9,498 nucleotides of DNA, taken from NCBI GenBank assembly GCA_050116035.1, contig JASFPJ010000111.1:1-9498 (forward strand), read 5' to 3'. Numbering within the stretch: the first letter of the stretch is position 1; each line of letters opens with the position of its first letter. The DNA is from SOIA01 sp050116035. Lineage in GTDB: Bacteria > Acidobacteriota > Aminicenantia > Aminicenantales > Aminicenantaceae. Under the pieces are notes generated by a model. It made no database searches. It had not been told where the DNA came from and saw nothing but the letters and a program-made list of their open reading frames with translations. Positions 1 to 5,867 of the stretch are shown in pieces. A program made the position numbers and the translations under genes.

Positions 1-703
1 GATCTCCTTTGGAGGAGTATTTGCGAACCAGTAGAAAATAGGAAAATGCAACAAACAGCTCCCCTTTCTCATTCAATGTCATGGTCCTTGAATTCAATGC
101 TTGAATGCTGTGTTGAAAAGACAGCGGCTTCCCGAAGGAATAGAGAAGTTTTCCATCGGAAGAATATACTTTTACCAAAGGGGACTTTTTATCCAGCACA
201 TGTGGAGCCGTGTACAGCAGGCCTTTTCCGTCATTCACAATGTCAGTGAAACCGGAAATTTTTAAGCTTTTTAGGTAGTCACCCTGGAAATTCATGAATT
301 CCAGTCTTTTTTTTTCTTTATCCTGGATAATGAGGGAATCTTTCTCTACAAGAATTTTATGGGGAGACAGAAAACTCCCTTTTCTTTTTCCTTTCTGGCC
401 TATTTGGAGCAGAAATTCTCCGGCGGAATTGAACTTAAATATTGTGCTCCTCTTTTTGTCAGACACATAGATATTCCCCTCAGAATCGTTGGCTATTTTT
501 TGGGCGACAGTAAAATGATTTTCTGGAATCGAAAATTCAATATCCAGCTCGATAGCATTGTCTGGAAGAGGAAGAAGGCCGGATTCAGTCAAAAAGATAT
601 CACCGTATATTGTGACTTTGGTTTTGACTTTTTGGACTGCAGAGAAAATGCCAGGATTGACGATTAGAAAAGCGAAACATATCAAAATCGATATGATTCT
701 CAT
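1..703 (-). CDS. Exported 6-bladed beta-propeller protein, 3' end cut by window edge
   Basis: The frame is open from the ATG at 703-701 down to position 1, giving the first 234 residues; the C-terminus lies outside the window. The N-terminus is a Sec signal peptide: a short basic start, a hydrophobic run at about residues 3-16, and a likely signal peptidase I site after FSA (about residue 22). There is no lipobox Cys, so the product is probably periplasmic or secreted, not lipidated. Repeated blade motifs follow: a DSEGNIYVSD strand near residues 75-84, FKFNSAGEF near 92-100, then a glycine/lysine-rich turn (IGQKGKGKG) typical of the NHL-like 6-bladed propellers. The start codon overlaps the stop of the upstream propeller lipoprotein as ATGA (703-700), which points to translational coupling and a shared operon. 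Such propellers are usually binding or scaffold proteins; the ligand cannot be read from the sequence. Confidence 0.85.
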   Translation of the reverse strand, partial: MRIISILICFAFLIVNPGIFSAVQKVKTKVTIYGDIFLTESGLLPLPDNAIELDIEFSIPENHFTVAQKIANDSEGNIYVSDKKRSTIFKFNSAGEFLLQIGQKGKRKGSFLSPHKILVEKDSLIIQDKEKKRLEFMNFQGDYLKSLKISGFTDIVNDGKGLLYTAPHVLDKKSPLVKVYSSDGKLLYSFGKPLSFQHSIQALNSRTMTLNEKGELFVAFSYFLLVRKYSSKGD

Positions 704-1896
704 TCTTCCCAATTTATCCTGTAGACGACTAATTCTTTATATCCGCTCTCCTTCTCCTGGACAGCATAGAGCCGGTTACCCTTAGCTTTGGCATTCATCT
801 GACCCCATCCCCAATGGTGAACATTCAGGCTCGTGCGAGCGATGAAAACTCCATCCTTAGTAAAAATATCAAACATGTGCTCGCCAGGATTTTCTCCGGG
901 CTCATAGGTCATAGCATAGAGCCTTCCCTCATCATCCAAAAAAAACGAATGGAAGGGATGCCAGTTGGCCGGGAAATATATCTTTTTCGCGTAATCCGGC
1001 ACAAAACTTCCATATTCCTTCAAAGTATTTTCTTTGTACTCCTGGGACACGGGAACAGGAGAATACTCCTTCCGTATCTTCCGAAAGAGCTGTCCCTCCA
1101 GGTCAAAGACCAGAATCTCGTATCCTCTTTCGCTGTTCCCGATATAGATCCGTTCACCTTTCGGCTTTCCAAAAAATATCAAATTAATCCCGCATACAAT
1201 TTTCTCCTGGATCGTAGTGGCAATGAGCCGGTTCCAGTATTTTTCAAACCGGTCCAGCTCCTTGATTTTCTGAAACTCCGAATCATAAAGGCTTATAATG
1301 ATGGGGAGGTATTTTGCCTGCATGTCTTCGTTGTTTAACTGGCTAAACAAATAAGTCCCGTTTTTGAGAAGTGCGATGTCAGAGTAGCTAACTCCCAATT
1401 TCTTCTCGGCCACACCTTTTCCATCCAAATCGAACTCAAGATACTTTCCTTTGGGTTGCTCAAGAATCCAGATCCTGTCGCTCCCCACAGCCAGGATACC
1501 ATTCGGATATTCCACCTCAAAAGGACCCTGGCCCATCGGCACAAAGGAATTCATTAGTTCCCCGTTTGAAGAAAACTTGAACACAAGATTTCCTGCGCTT
1601 GTGGGAGGCCTGAGGATGTAGATATTCCCGTTTGGATCTACATCGAAGAGATAGATATCCGTCACTCCCAGAGCGGCAACTGCATCGTCTTCGGTGTCGA
1701 TCGAGAGGATTTTTTCGAGATTGAGTGTCGAAGGCTCGCCTTTCAACCGGTAGGGTTCCAGATGATTGATAACGACTTCCGCTCCGTCTTCCATGATCCT
1801 TTCGACTCTATCCTGTTTTGGCGCGCAGGAGAAAAGCACAAGAAAACAGAAAAGAATTAACAGGATTGATGATTTAGCGATATTTCTTGATCCCAT
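700..1896 (-). CDS. 6-bladed beta-propeller lipoprotein, 398 residues
   Basis: I chose the ATG at 1896-1894 because GGAGGGGG lies 4 nt upstream. The reading frame extends back to a TTG at 1944, but that adds residues ahead of the signal peptide and has no ribosome-binding site. From the chosen start there is a hydrophobic stretch (residues 9-22) and a lipobox L-F-S-C with Cys24; Ala at +2 fits an outer-membrane lipoprotein. Propeller-type strands follow: FDVDPNGNIYIL (84-95), FKFSSNGELM (106-115), the MGQGPFEVEYPNG turn (121-133), FDLEGQLFRKI (264-274), DDEGRLYAMT (321-330) and a closing strand ending VYRINWEE. The C-terminal third clearly resembles that of the propeller at 8836-9498 (DDEGR then MT, VFD/IFTKDG, LY.V). 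It sits 48 nt after the M56-TonB gene and overlaps the next propeller gene by 4 nt, so it is probably part of the blaI operon. No catalytic motif is visible and the ligand is unknown. Confidence 0.88.
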   Translation of the reverse strand: MGSRNIAKSSILLILFCFLVLFSCAPKQDRVERIMEDGAEVVINHLEPYRLKGEPSTLNLEKILSIDTEDDAVAALGVTDIYLFDVDPNGNIYILRPPTSAGNLVFKFSSNGELMNSFVPMGQGPFEVEYPNGILAVGSDRIWILEQPKGKYLEFDLDGKGVAEKKLGVSYSDIALLKNGTYLFSQLNNEDMQAKYLPIIISLYDSEFQKIKELDRFEKYWNRLIATTIQEKIVCGINLIFFGKPKGERIYIGNSERGYEILVFDLEGQLFRKIRKEYSPVPVSQEYKENTLKEYGSFVPDYAKKIYFPANWHPFHSFFLDDEGRLYAMTYEPGENPGEHMFDIFTKDGVFIARTSLNVHHWGWGQMNAKAKGNRLYAVQEKESGYKELVVYRINWEE

Positions 1897-1944
1897 GGGT
1901 CCCCCTCCACAGTTTAATGTTTCTTTGACTTTTTTTCTCCACAA

Positions 1945-3783
1945 CTATCTATTTCTAAGAATGACAAAATTAACTTTAACCTTAAAAATCACTGCACGAG
2001 GTTTGCCGTTTATAATCATCGGCTCGTATACCCATTGGCGAACCGCTTCCACTGCAGCCTGGTCAAGTAAGGGAATTGAACGGAGCACCTCAACATGCTT
2101 TACTCTCCCCTGTTCGTCAGTTGTCGCTTCCAAAATCACGACACCCTCTACACGAGCCTGTCGCGCTATTAAAGGATACTCTGGTTTGACTTTGCGAATT
2201 GGCTTGGGAGGTATGTATTGTCCATCCAACCGCACAGGTGAATTTAGGTCGCTTTCAATTGATCTGTCTAGAGCGACCTCTGCACCTTTATTCAGTGAAC
2301 TTCTATCTCCTCTTTTTGTTCCTTCGCTTTCCTCCGCTTCTGCACTCGTTTCATTCACTTTTTTCTCTGATTTGTTTAAACCTATAACTTTAGGTCTTTC
2401 CTTAAAAATATCATCGGGGATTTCAACAAAAGCAGGAAGCGGCTCCTCTTTGGGTGTTGTTCTCGTCTTAATAATTTCGACACTTTCCATAATGGATTGC
2501 TCATCTCTCTCAAGTGACTTTTGCTGTTCTACAGATAGATTGAGAGTGTTGTTCGGATGCTTTATGGAACGGGAACCGGGATTGTCCTCATCTTTCGGGA
2601 TCCCAATCCATCCTTTTGTGAGATTATCAGATCTAGGGGTGCTTTCTTGCCGAACGGCGTCGCCATCATGACTATCCACAGATGTTCCGGTGGGTTGGAT
2701 GGACCCGAATATCGGGATGATGTATACTCCCAGGCCAACTAAAAACAGATAAGTGAATATTTTCTGAACCATGGAAGCGCGTTTAGATTTCAAATTTCTG
2801 AGCCGATAAGTGACCTTTTTCTTTTCATTCCCAAACCTGGGGAGATACAGGAAATCAGCCGAGCCGATTAGATTCATCCTGAGCAAGGAAAGAATCCCGT
2901 TCCCGAATATCTTTGGAGTAATCTTTCCTTGAGAGATGACTTGGGTGTCGCGAAGACATTCACGGGCTAAGTGAATTTTACTGTTGGCATACCAGACGAC
3001 TGGGTAGAAAAAGTATACGGATTGAATCAAATTCTGAAATTTGATCCAGAGGGCATCACAATGTTTGATGTGAGCCACTTCATGGGAAATGACCGAATTC
3101 AGCAACTCCATATCATTTGCTTCGAGTAAGCTCTGCGGTAAATATATAACCGGTTGGAGAACTCTCATGGTGAATGGCGACAGGCATTGTCGTGAACAGA
3201 CTAGCTTGACATGTCGTTTGACCTTGAATGCCTTCCGCCAGTGAAAAAGCATAGCGTGGCATTGTTCATCCTGGAGATGTGAAGCATTCCGTATTAGTCT
3301 GCGATAATACAGGTGTTTTTTTAGATATATTGATAGTGTGACCAGAAAACCGAAGAGCCAGATTCCGAACACACCAATTTTCCAGGATAAGACTTGTGAA
3401 CTGTTAGATTTGTTGTCTGTGGAAGTTTCTCTTCCAGAAACCAACGCGTTTTGATTTGATGCCCCTGGCTGAATAGAATAAGTTCGATTTTGGGATTCCA
3501 GGGTTCTAGACTCAGAAAACAAATCATTAACTTCACTCATGATGGGAACATCATTCAGCCCGTTGTATTTGGCCACAGGATTGGTAAACCCAGGTGGGAG
3601 AACCAGCCTGATCAACACGAATGCCCAGAGTCCCAGGTGCCATAAAGGAGACTTATTTCTGAGGAGCCTGGTGAGTATGAGAATCAGAATAAAAAGGAAT
3701 GCCGAGAAAACTATCTCTCTCACCATAAAAGAAAAGAAGCGGCTGCTCACTTCCCCGAAGATGCTGTTGAGACTGGCTATCAT
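1945..3783 (-). CDS. M56 (BlaR1-type) membrane metalloprotease fused to a TonB C-terminal domain, 612 residues
   Basis: Start ATG 3783-3781 has GAGGAG 7 nt upstream and follows the blaI stop by 10 nt. Hydrophobic helices lie at about 24-40, 47-63, 137-154 and 342-361. The M56 zinc protease core falls between helices 3 and 4: HEVAH at 234-238 gives zinc-binding His234 and His238 and catalytic Glu235. The LARECLRD segment (272-279) matches the conserved downstream LxREIxCD-type motif, with Glu275 the likely third ligand. In known BlaR1/MecR1 proteins this protease inactivates BlaI/MecI after an extracellular sensor binds a beta-lactam. Here the region after helix 4 is a charged linker (about 363-520) followed by a TonB C-terminal domain (about 525-608: KPEYP, ARVEGVVILEATTDEQG, the QWVYEP and NGKP signatures). 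There is no penicillin-binding domain with SxxK. The signal is therefore probably not a beta-lactam; it could be envelope- or TonB-receptor-related, which is inference. Confidence 0.92.
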   Translation of the reverse strand: MIASLNSIFGEVSSRFFSFMVREIVFSAFLFILILILTRLLRNKSPLWHLGLWAFVLIRLVLPPGFTNPVAKYNGLNDVPIMSEVNDLFSESRTLESQNRTYSIQPGASNQNALVSGRETSTDNKSNSSQVLSWKIGVFGIWLFGFLVTLSIYLKKHLYYRRLIRNASHLQDEQCHAMLFHWRKAFKVKRHVKLVCSRQCLSPFTMRVLQPVIYLPQSLLEANDMELLNSVISHEVAHIKHCDALWIKFQNLIQSVYFFYPVVWYANSKIHLARECLRDTQVISQGKITPKIFGNGILSLLRMNLIGSADFLYLPRFGNEKKKVTYRLRNLKSKRASMVQKIFTYLFLVGLGVYIIPIFGSIQPTGTSVDSHDGDAVRQESTPRSDNLTKGWIGIPKDEDNPGSRSIKHPNNTLNLSVEQQKSLERDEQSIMESVEIIKTRTTPKEEPLPAFVEIPDDIFKERPKVIGLNKSEKKVNETSAEAEESEGTKRGDRSSLNKGAEVALDRSIESDLNSPVRLDGQYIPPKPIRKVKPEYPLIARQARVEGVVILEATTDEQGRVKHVEVLRSIPLLDQAAVEAVRQWVYEPMIINGKPRAVIFKVKVNFVILRNR

Positions 3784-3793
3784 GCTTGTCTCC

Positions 3794-4177
3794 TCAATCC
3801 ATTTCTTTTTCTAGTAAACTCTCTAATTCCTCAATTTCCTCTGCGCTCAAGGTGTTGCTTTTTGCAAAAATCGAGACAACAGAACCGATATCCGTTTCAA
3901 GTACCCTATCCGCAAAAAATCGCACCATCCTGGCCAAACCTGCTGGCCTGGAAATCAAGGGACTATACAGAAATATTCCATGATATTTCTCTCTTTCTAA
4001 AAGTCCTTTTTTAATCATCCGGTCCATTATTGTTTTGGTGGTTGTGTAAGCCCACTTATGAATAGCGTAAACCTGGTCATGCACTTCGCGAATGGTCAGC
4101 CTCCCATCCTTCCAGAGTATTCTTAGAATGTCATACTCGGCCTTGGATAATTCAGGAATGTCTTTTCTATTCGGCAT
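3794..4177 (-). CDS. blaI-like: BlaI/MecI/CopY-family transcriptional repressor, 127 residues
   Basis: The length and layout match the BlaI family. An N-terminal winged helix-turn-helix spans about residues 8-75 (LSKAEYDILRILWKDG, then the recognition-helix region TTTKTIMDRMIKKGLL, then the wing EREKYHGIFLYSP). A C-terminal dimerisation part follows, ending SAEEIEELESLLEKE. Start ATG 4177-4175 has a full AGGAGG 4 nt upstream. From memory of staphylococcal BlaI/MecI, the protease site is Asn101-Phe102. The aligned position here is Ile103-Phe104, within SVVSIFAKSN, so the Phe is kept and the Asn is not. The gene is followed after 10 nt by the M56 protease, the usual repressor-protease pairing. 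A palindrome abutting its ribosome-binding site (4187-4201) is the likely autoregulatory operator. In its unliganded dimer form it should repress its own operon. Confidence 0.93.
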   Translation of the reverse strand: MPNRKDIPELSKAEYDILRILWKDGRLTIREVHDQVYAIHKWAYTTTKTIMDRMIKKGLLEREKYHGIFLYSPLISRPAGLARMVRFFADRVLETDIGSVVSIFAKSNTLSAEEIEELESLLEKEMD

Positions 4178-4187
4178 TTTTCCTCCT
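4178..4187 (-). promoter_or_regulatory. Ribosome binding site of the blaI-like gene
   Basis: AGGAGG (4187-4182) is followed by AAAA and the ATG at 4177. Its first base is also the last base of the operator palindrome, so repressor binding and translation signals abut directly. Confidence 0.75.
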
Positions 4188-4201
4188 GCTACATTGTAGC
4201 A
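4187..4201 (-). promoter_or_regulatory. Probable BlaI-type operator upstream of blaI
   Basis: The 15-nt sequence TGCTACAATGTAGCA (minus strand) is a perfect inverted repeat of 7-bp arms around one central base. Its core is TACA/TGTA, the half-site pair known for the BlaI/MecI/CopY family. CopY-type boxes that I recall have two bases between TACA and TGTA; here there is one. A further GTAG lies just upstream (GTAG-TG-CTAC), so a third overlapping half-site is possible. The palindrome would fall at roughly +3 to +17 from the predicted transcription start, a position suited to blocking RNA polymerase. Confidence 0.7.
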
Positions 4202-4210
4202 CTACTATTA

Positions 4211-4238
4211 ATTATAAACCTTTCACATTATATGTCAA
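4211..4238 (-). promoter_or_regulatory. Strong sigma70-type promoter of the blaI-M56-propeller operon
   Basis: On the minus strand TTGACA (4238-4233) is followed after exactly 16 nt by TATAAT (4216-4211). Both hexamers match the housekeeping consensus at all six positions. The expected start of transcription is near 4204, just before the palindromic operator. A promoter this strong fits a unit normally held off by a repressor. Confidence 0.78.
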
Positions 4239-4499
4239 GCTTCACGCAGAGATTAAATGAGTTAAGTCATCCCCTTTTGCGTCAGCCGTGTGTCATGAAA
4301 TACAAAACTTTTATATATGTTGTGGCTGGTTAAAAGAAAAACTAAAAATTTGATAGATTTCTGGAGCTAACAGCTGGACCGGAGGATGTATTCGAAACGA
4401 TATCGAATCGCACATTCCAGAATATATTTTCAAGTAGATAGGCCTGTGTCTTCAGGCTATATGGATTTAAGTGGCTTGTATAAAGGTCTTTAATGAATT
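4239..4499. other. Intergenic region between the HD-GYP gene and the blaI promoter
   Basis: I see no gene here on either strand. It holds a small hairpin at 4439-4459 (arms GCCTG/CAGGC, extendable by TAG/CTA across a one-base bulge) about 40 nt after the upstream HD-GYP stop. It is not followed by a T-run, so I do not call it a terminator. A short inverted repeat ATTCGA/TCGAAT lies at 4390-4408 around a CGATATCG palindrome. On the minus strand a T-rich stretch near 4330-4355 has no convincing stem before it. Confidence 0.5.
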
Positions 4500-5546
4500 C
4501 TAATCCATATCTTTTTCTGTATTGAGCAAATCATCCTCATCAAATTCTTTACCACAATCACGACATTCGTAACGAATCAATTCTCTTTCGTCTTTGTGTT
4601 CTTTTTTCTCAATGGAGGGACTGTGACAATGGGGACATTGCATTTCTTTCTCTACAATAACTCCATACACATTGTCCGGCGGGGGTGTGCCTCTCTTCTC
4701 GTTGGATACCTCGCATTCTCGATAATATGGTTTATCCCTCCGGTTATGAGAGACTAAAGCCTGTACCACTTCCCAGCTAAATTTACCTTCCCAGGCCATT
4801 CCGGTGATCTCTTCCAGGGCTGTCCTGTTATCATAGGCGGTGGGTCGATAAGGCCTTGGCGAAAGGAGAGCATCGTAAACGTCGCATACGGCAATGATCT
4901 CTACCATCCTGTCTTCCAATAAGATGCCCAGAGGATATCCGGATGCATCTCTCCGTTCATGGTGTTCTTTAGCGACCTTTGCTGAAAAACTCTTATGCTC
5001 TTGAAGGAAGTAACTGAGAAGCACAAAGCCAGCCAATGCATGGTGTTCCAGGATGCCTCTCGCAGACCTGGTTAAAGGATTAGACCTTTTCAGCACTCGT
5101 AGCGGAACGCATATTTTGCCGAAATCATGAATGGTTCCGGCCATCATCGCCATAATCCTATCAGCGGATTTTGCCAATAGATCCTGGGCAATGTTTATTG
5201 ACAGGGCAAACACCACCAGAGAGTGCTGGTAGGTATAAAAGTCTTTTTCTTTAAAATAATCGAGAAATTCCAAAACAGGTTGAACAAAACTAATTCTCTG
5301 CATAATGGTTAATATGGATTTTTCATTTAATTTCTCGAAAATTATATCGTAAGGGGGTTTGTGGAGGATGCTGAGGAGATCTTGGTAAACAGTGTCATAC
5401 TCTAAAAAGGAAGCAGCCTGATAAGATGCACCCTTATTGGATGCAATCAATTCGTCCAAAGCTTCCGGCGTTAATTCCTTGCCTGCGGGAAGAAGTAATT
5501 GATTATCCAATGTGTGAACCGGGTAATCGAGCCTAGGCTTCTTCAT
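4500..5546 (-). CDS. HD-GYP domain protein with C-terminal zinc ribbon, copy 1 (348 residues)
   Basis: HD-GYP proteins are metal-dependent phosphodiesterases that hydrolyse cyclic di-GMP in the cytoplasm. The conserved residues are present: His108 in YTYQHS, the HD pair His140-Asp141 in GTIHDFGK, EHH at 167-169, HHERRD at 195-200, SGYP at 202-205, D222/D225 in CDVYDAL, and RPYR at 231-234. The Gly usually found between Asp and GYP is Ala201 here (HHERRDASGYP). Residues 1-50 (YPVHTLDNQLLLPAGKELT) resemble the small N-terminal domain often placed ahead of HD-GYP. The end is a zinc ribbon, C304-P-H-C307 and C328-R-D-C331, with an acidic tail. No signal peptide or membrane helix is seen. It is about 71% identical to copy 2 with no gaps. 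Start ATG 5546 has no clear ribosome-binding site and follows a small in-frame ORF by 12 nt, so coupling is possible. Confidence 0.9.
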   Translation of the reverse strand: MKKPRLDYPVHTLDNQLLLPAGKELTPEALDELIASNKGASYQAASFLEYDTVYQDLLSILHKPPYDIIFEKLNEKSILTIMQRISFVQPVLEFLDYFKEKDFYTYQHSLVVFALSINIAQDLLAKSADRIMAMMAGTIHDFGKICVPLRVLKRSNPLTRSARGILEHHALAGFVLLSYFLQEHKSFSAKVAKEHHERRDASGYPLGILLEDRMVEIIAVCDVYDALLSPRPYRPTAYDNRTALEEITGMAWEGKFSWEVVQALVSHNRRDKPYYRECEVSNEKRGTPPPDNVYGVIVEKEMQCPHCHSPSIEKKEHKDERELIRYECRDCGKEFDEDDLLNTEKDMD

Positions 5547-5558
5547 GGATTTTTGCTT

Positions 5559-5672
5559 TTAGTATTTTTTCAAATTGGGATATCCGCTCATTCTGTAGAG
5601 ATTAGGCTTTGAGTGATTTGGTATTTCCTCCCTCTTTTGAATCACATCCTTATTTCTAAGGTGCGGTGGCAT
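5559..5672 (-). CDS. Possible 37-residue small ORF or leader peptide upstream of HD-GYP copy 1
   Basis: ATG 5672-5670 is preceded by AGAGGAGGGG, a very purine-rich Shine-Dalgarno stretch; GAGG lies 5 nt from the ATG, while AGGAGG would be only 2 nt away. The 37 codons begin MPPHLRNKDV and end YPNLKKY before TAA at 5561-5559. The product is basic and hydrophilic, with no signal peptide, and I do not recognise it. It ends 12 nt before the HD-GYP ATG, in the same reading frame, and that gene lacks its own obvious ribosome-binding site. It could be a translated leader that couples HD-GYP translation, an N-terminal extension cut off by a stop codon, or chance. HD-GYP copy 2 has no equivalent upstream. 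Confidence 0.4.
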   Translation of the reverse strand: MPPHLRNKDVIQKREEIPNHSKPNLYRMSGYPNLKKY

Positions 5673-5694
5673 CCCCTCCTCTATAAAATGCTGC

Positions 5695-5733
5695 AAGTAA
5701 CGTTGGAATAAATTATTCTCTTTTCCGTTACTT
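5695..5733 (-). other. Long inverted repeat (hairpin) in the leader of HD-GYP copy 1
   Basis: On the minus strand AAGTAACG (5733-5726) pairs perfectly with CGTTACTT (5702-5695) across a 23-nt loop. The loop contains a second small stem, GAATA/TATTC. It lies about 15 nt before the ribosome-binding stretch of the small ORF and has no T-run after it, so it is not an intrinsic terminator. It may be an RNA structure or a protein binding site in the leader. It does not resemble a cyclic di-GMP riboswitch that I know. Confidence 0.5.
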
Positions 5734-5742
5734 ATATTCCCC

Positions 5743-5777
5743 CTTTAATTAAAGATTTCAATAATCAATTATGTCAT
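5743..5777 (-). promoter_or_regulatory. Possible promoter with palindrome for HD-GYP copy 1
   Basis: On the minus strand ATGACA (5777-5772) and TTTAAT (5753-5748) are separated by 18 nt, each matching the sigma70 consensus at five of six positions. The -10 box lies inside a perfect 12-bp palindrome CTTTAATTAAAG (5743-5754). In such AT-rich sequence, hexamers of this quality occur by chance, so this is only a candidate. Confidence 0.35.
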
Positions 5778-5867
5778 TTCTCTTATATAAAAGCCAGGTA
5801 ATATTTGTAAATTTTTTTAATAAGATGATTTGGATTCCAGCTGTGTGTATTCAGTTCCTTAGATGTC
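5778..5867. other. Downstream part of the spacer between the HD-GYP copies
   Basis: This AT-rich stretch follows the stop of copy 2. I see no ORF and no stem plus T-run that would end transcription, so read-through from copy 2 into copy 1 cannot be excluded. Confidence 0.4.

Noticed and set aside
814..1338. 174-codon open frame on the plus strand
   Set aside because: It is antisense to the propeller lipoprotein at 700-1896 and shows no family motifs.
1897..1944. Longer start (TTG at 1944) for the propeller lipoprotein
   Set aside because: It would put 16 residues before the signal peptide and lacks a ribosome-binding site, whereas ATG 1896 has GGAGGGGG just upstream.
1766..2671. 301-codon open frame on the plus strand
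   Set aside because: It lies opposite the M56-TonB gene and the start of the propeller lipoprotein, is Ser/Leu-rich and low in recognisable motifs, and has no ribosome-binding site. The minus-strand genes have clear domains, so this is a shadow frame.
1945..4177. Beta-lactam resistance switch (blaI-blaR1)
   Set aside because: The protease lacks a penicillin-binding sensor domain and no beta-lactamase or PBP gene is in the window.
4439..4459. Hairpin as intrinsic terminator of HD-GYP copy 1
   Set aside because: The stem is 5 bp (7 or 8 with a bulge) and is not followed by a T-run on the minus strand.
5547..5867. Cyclic di-GMP riboswitch upstream of HD-GYP copy 1
   Set aside because: The target would fit, but I cannot find the conserved GEMM core or its tetraloop and receptor; only the simple hairpin at 5695-5733 is visible.
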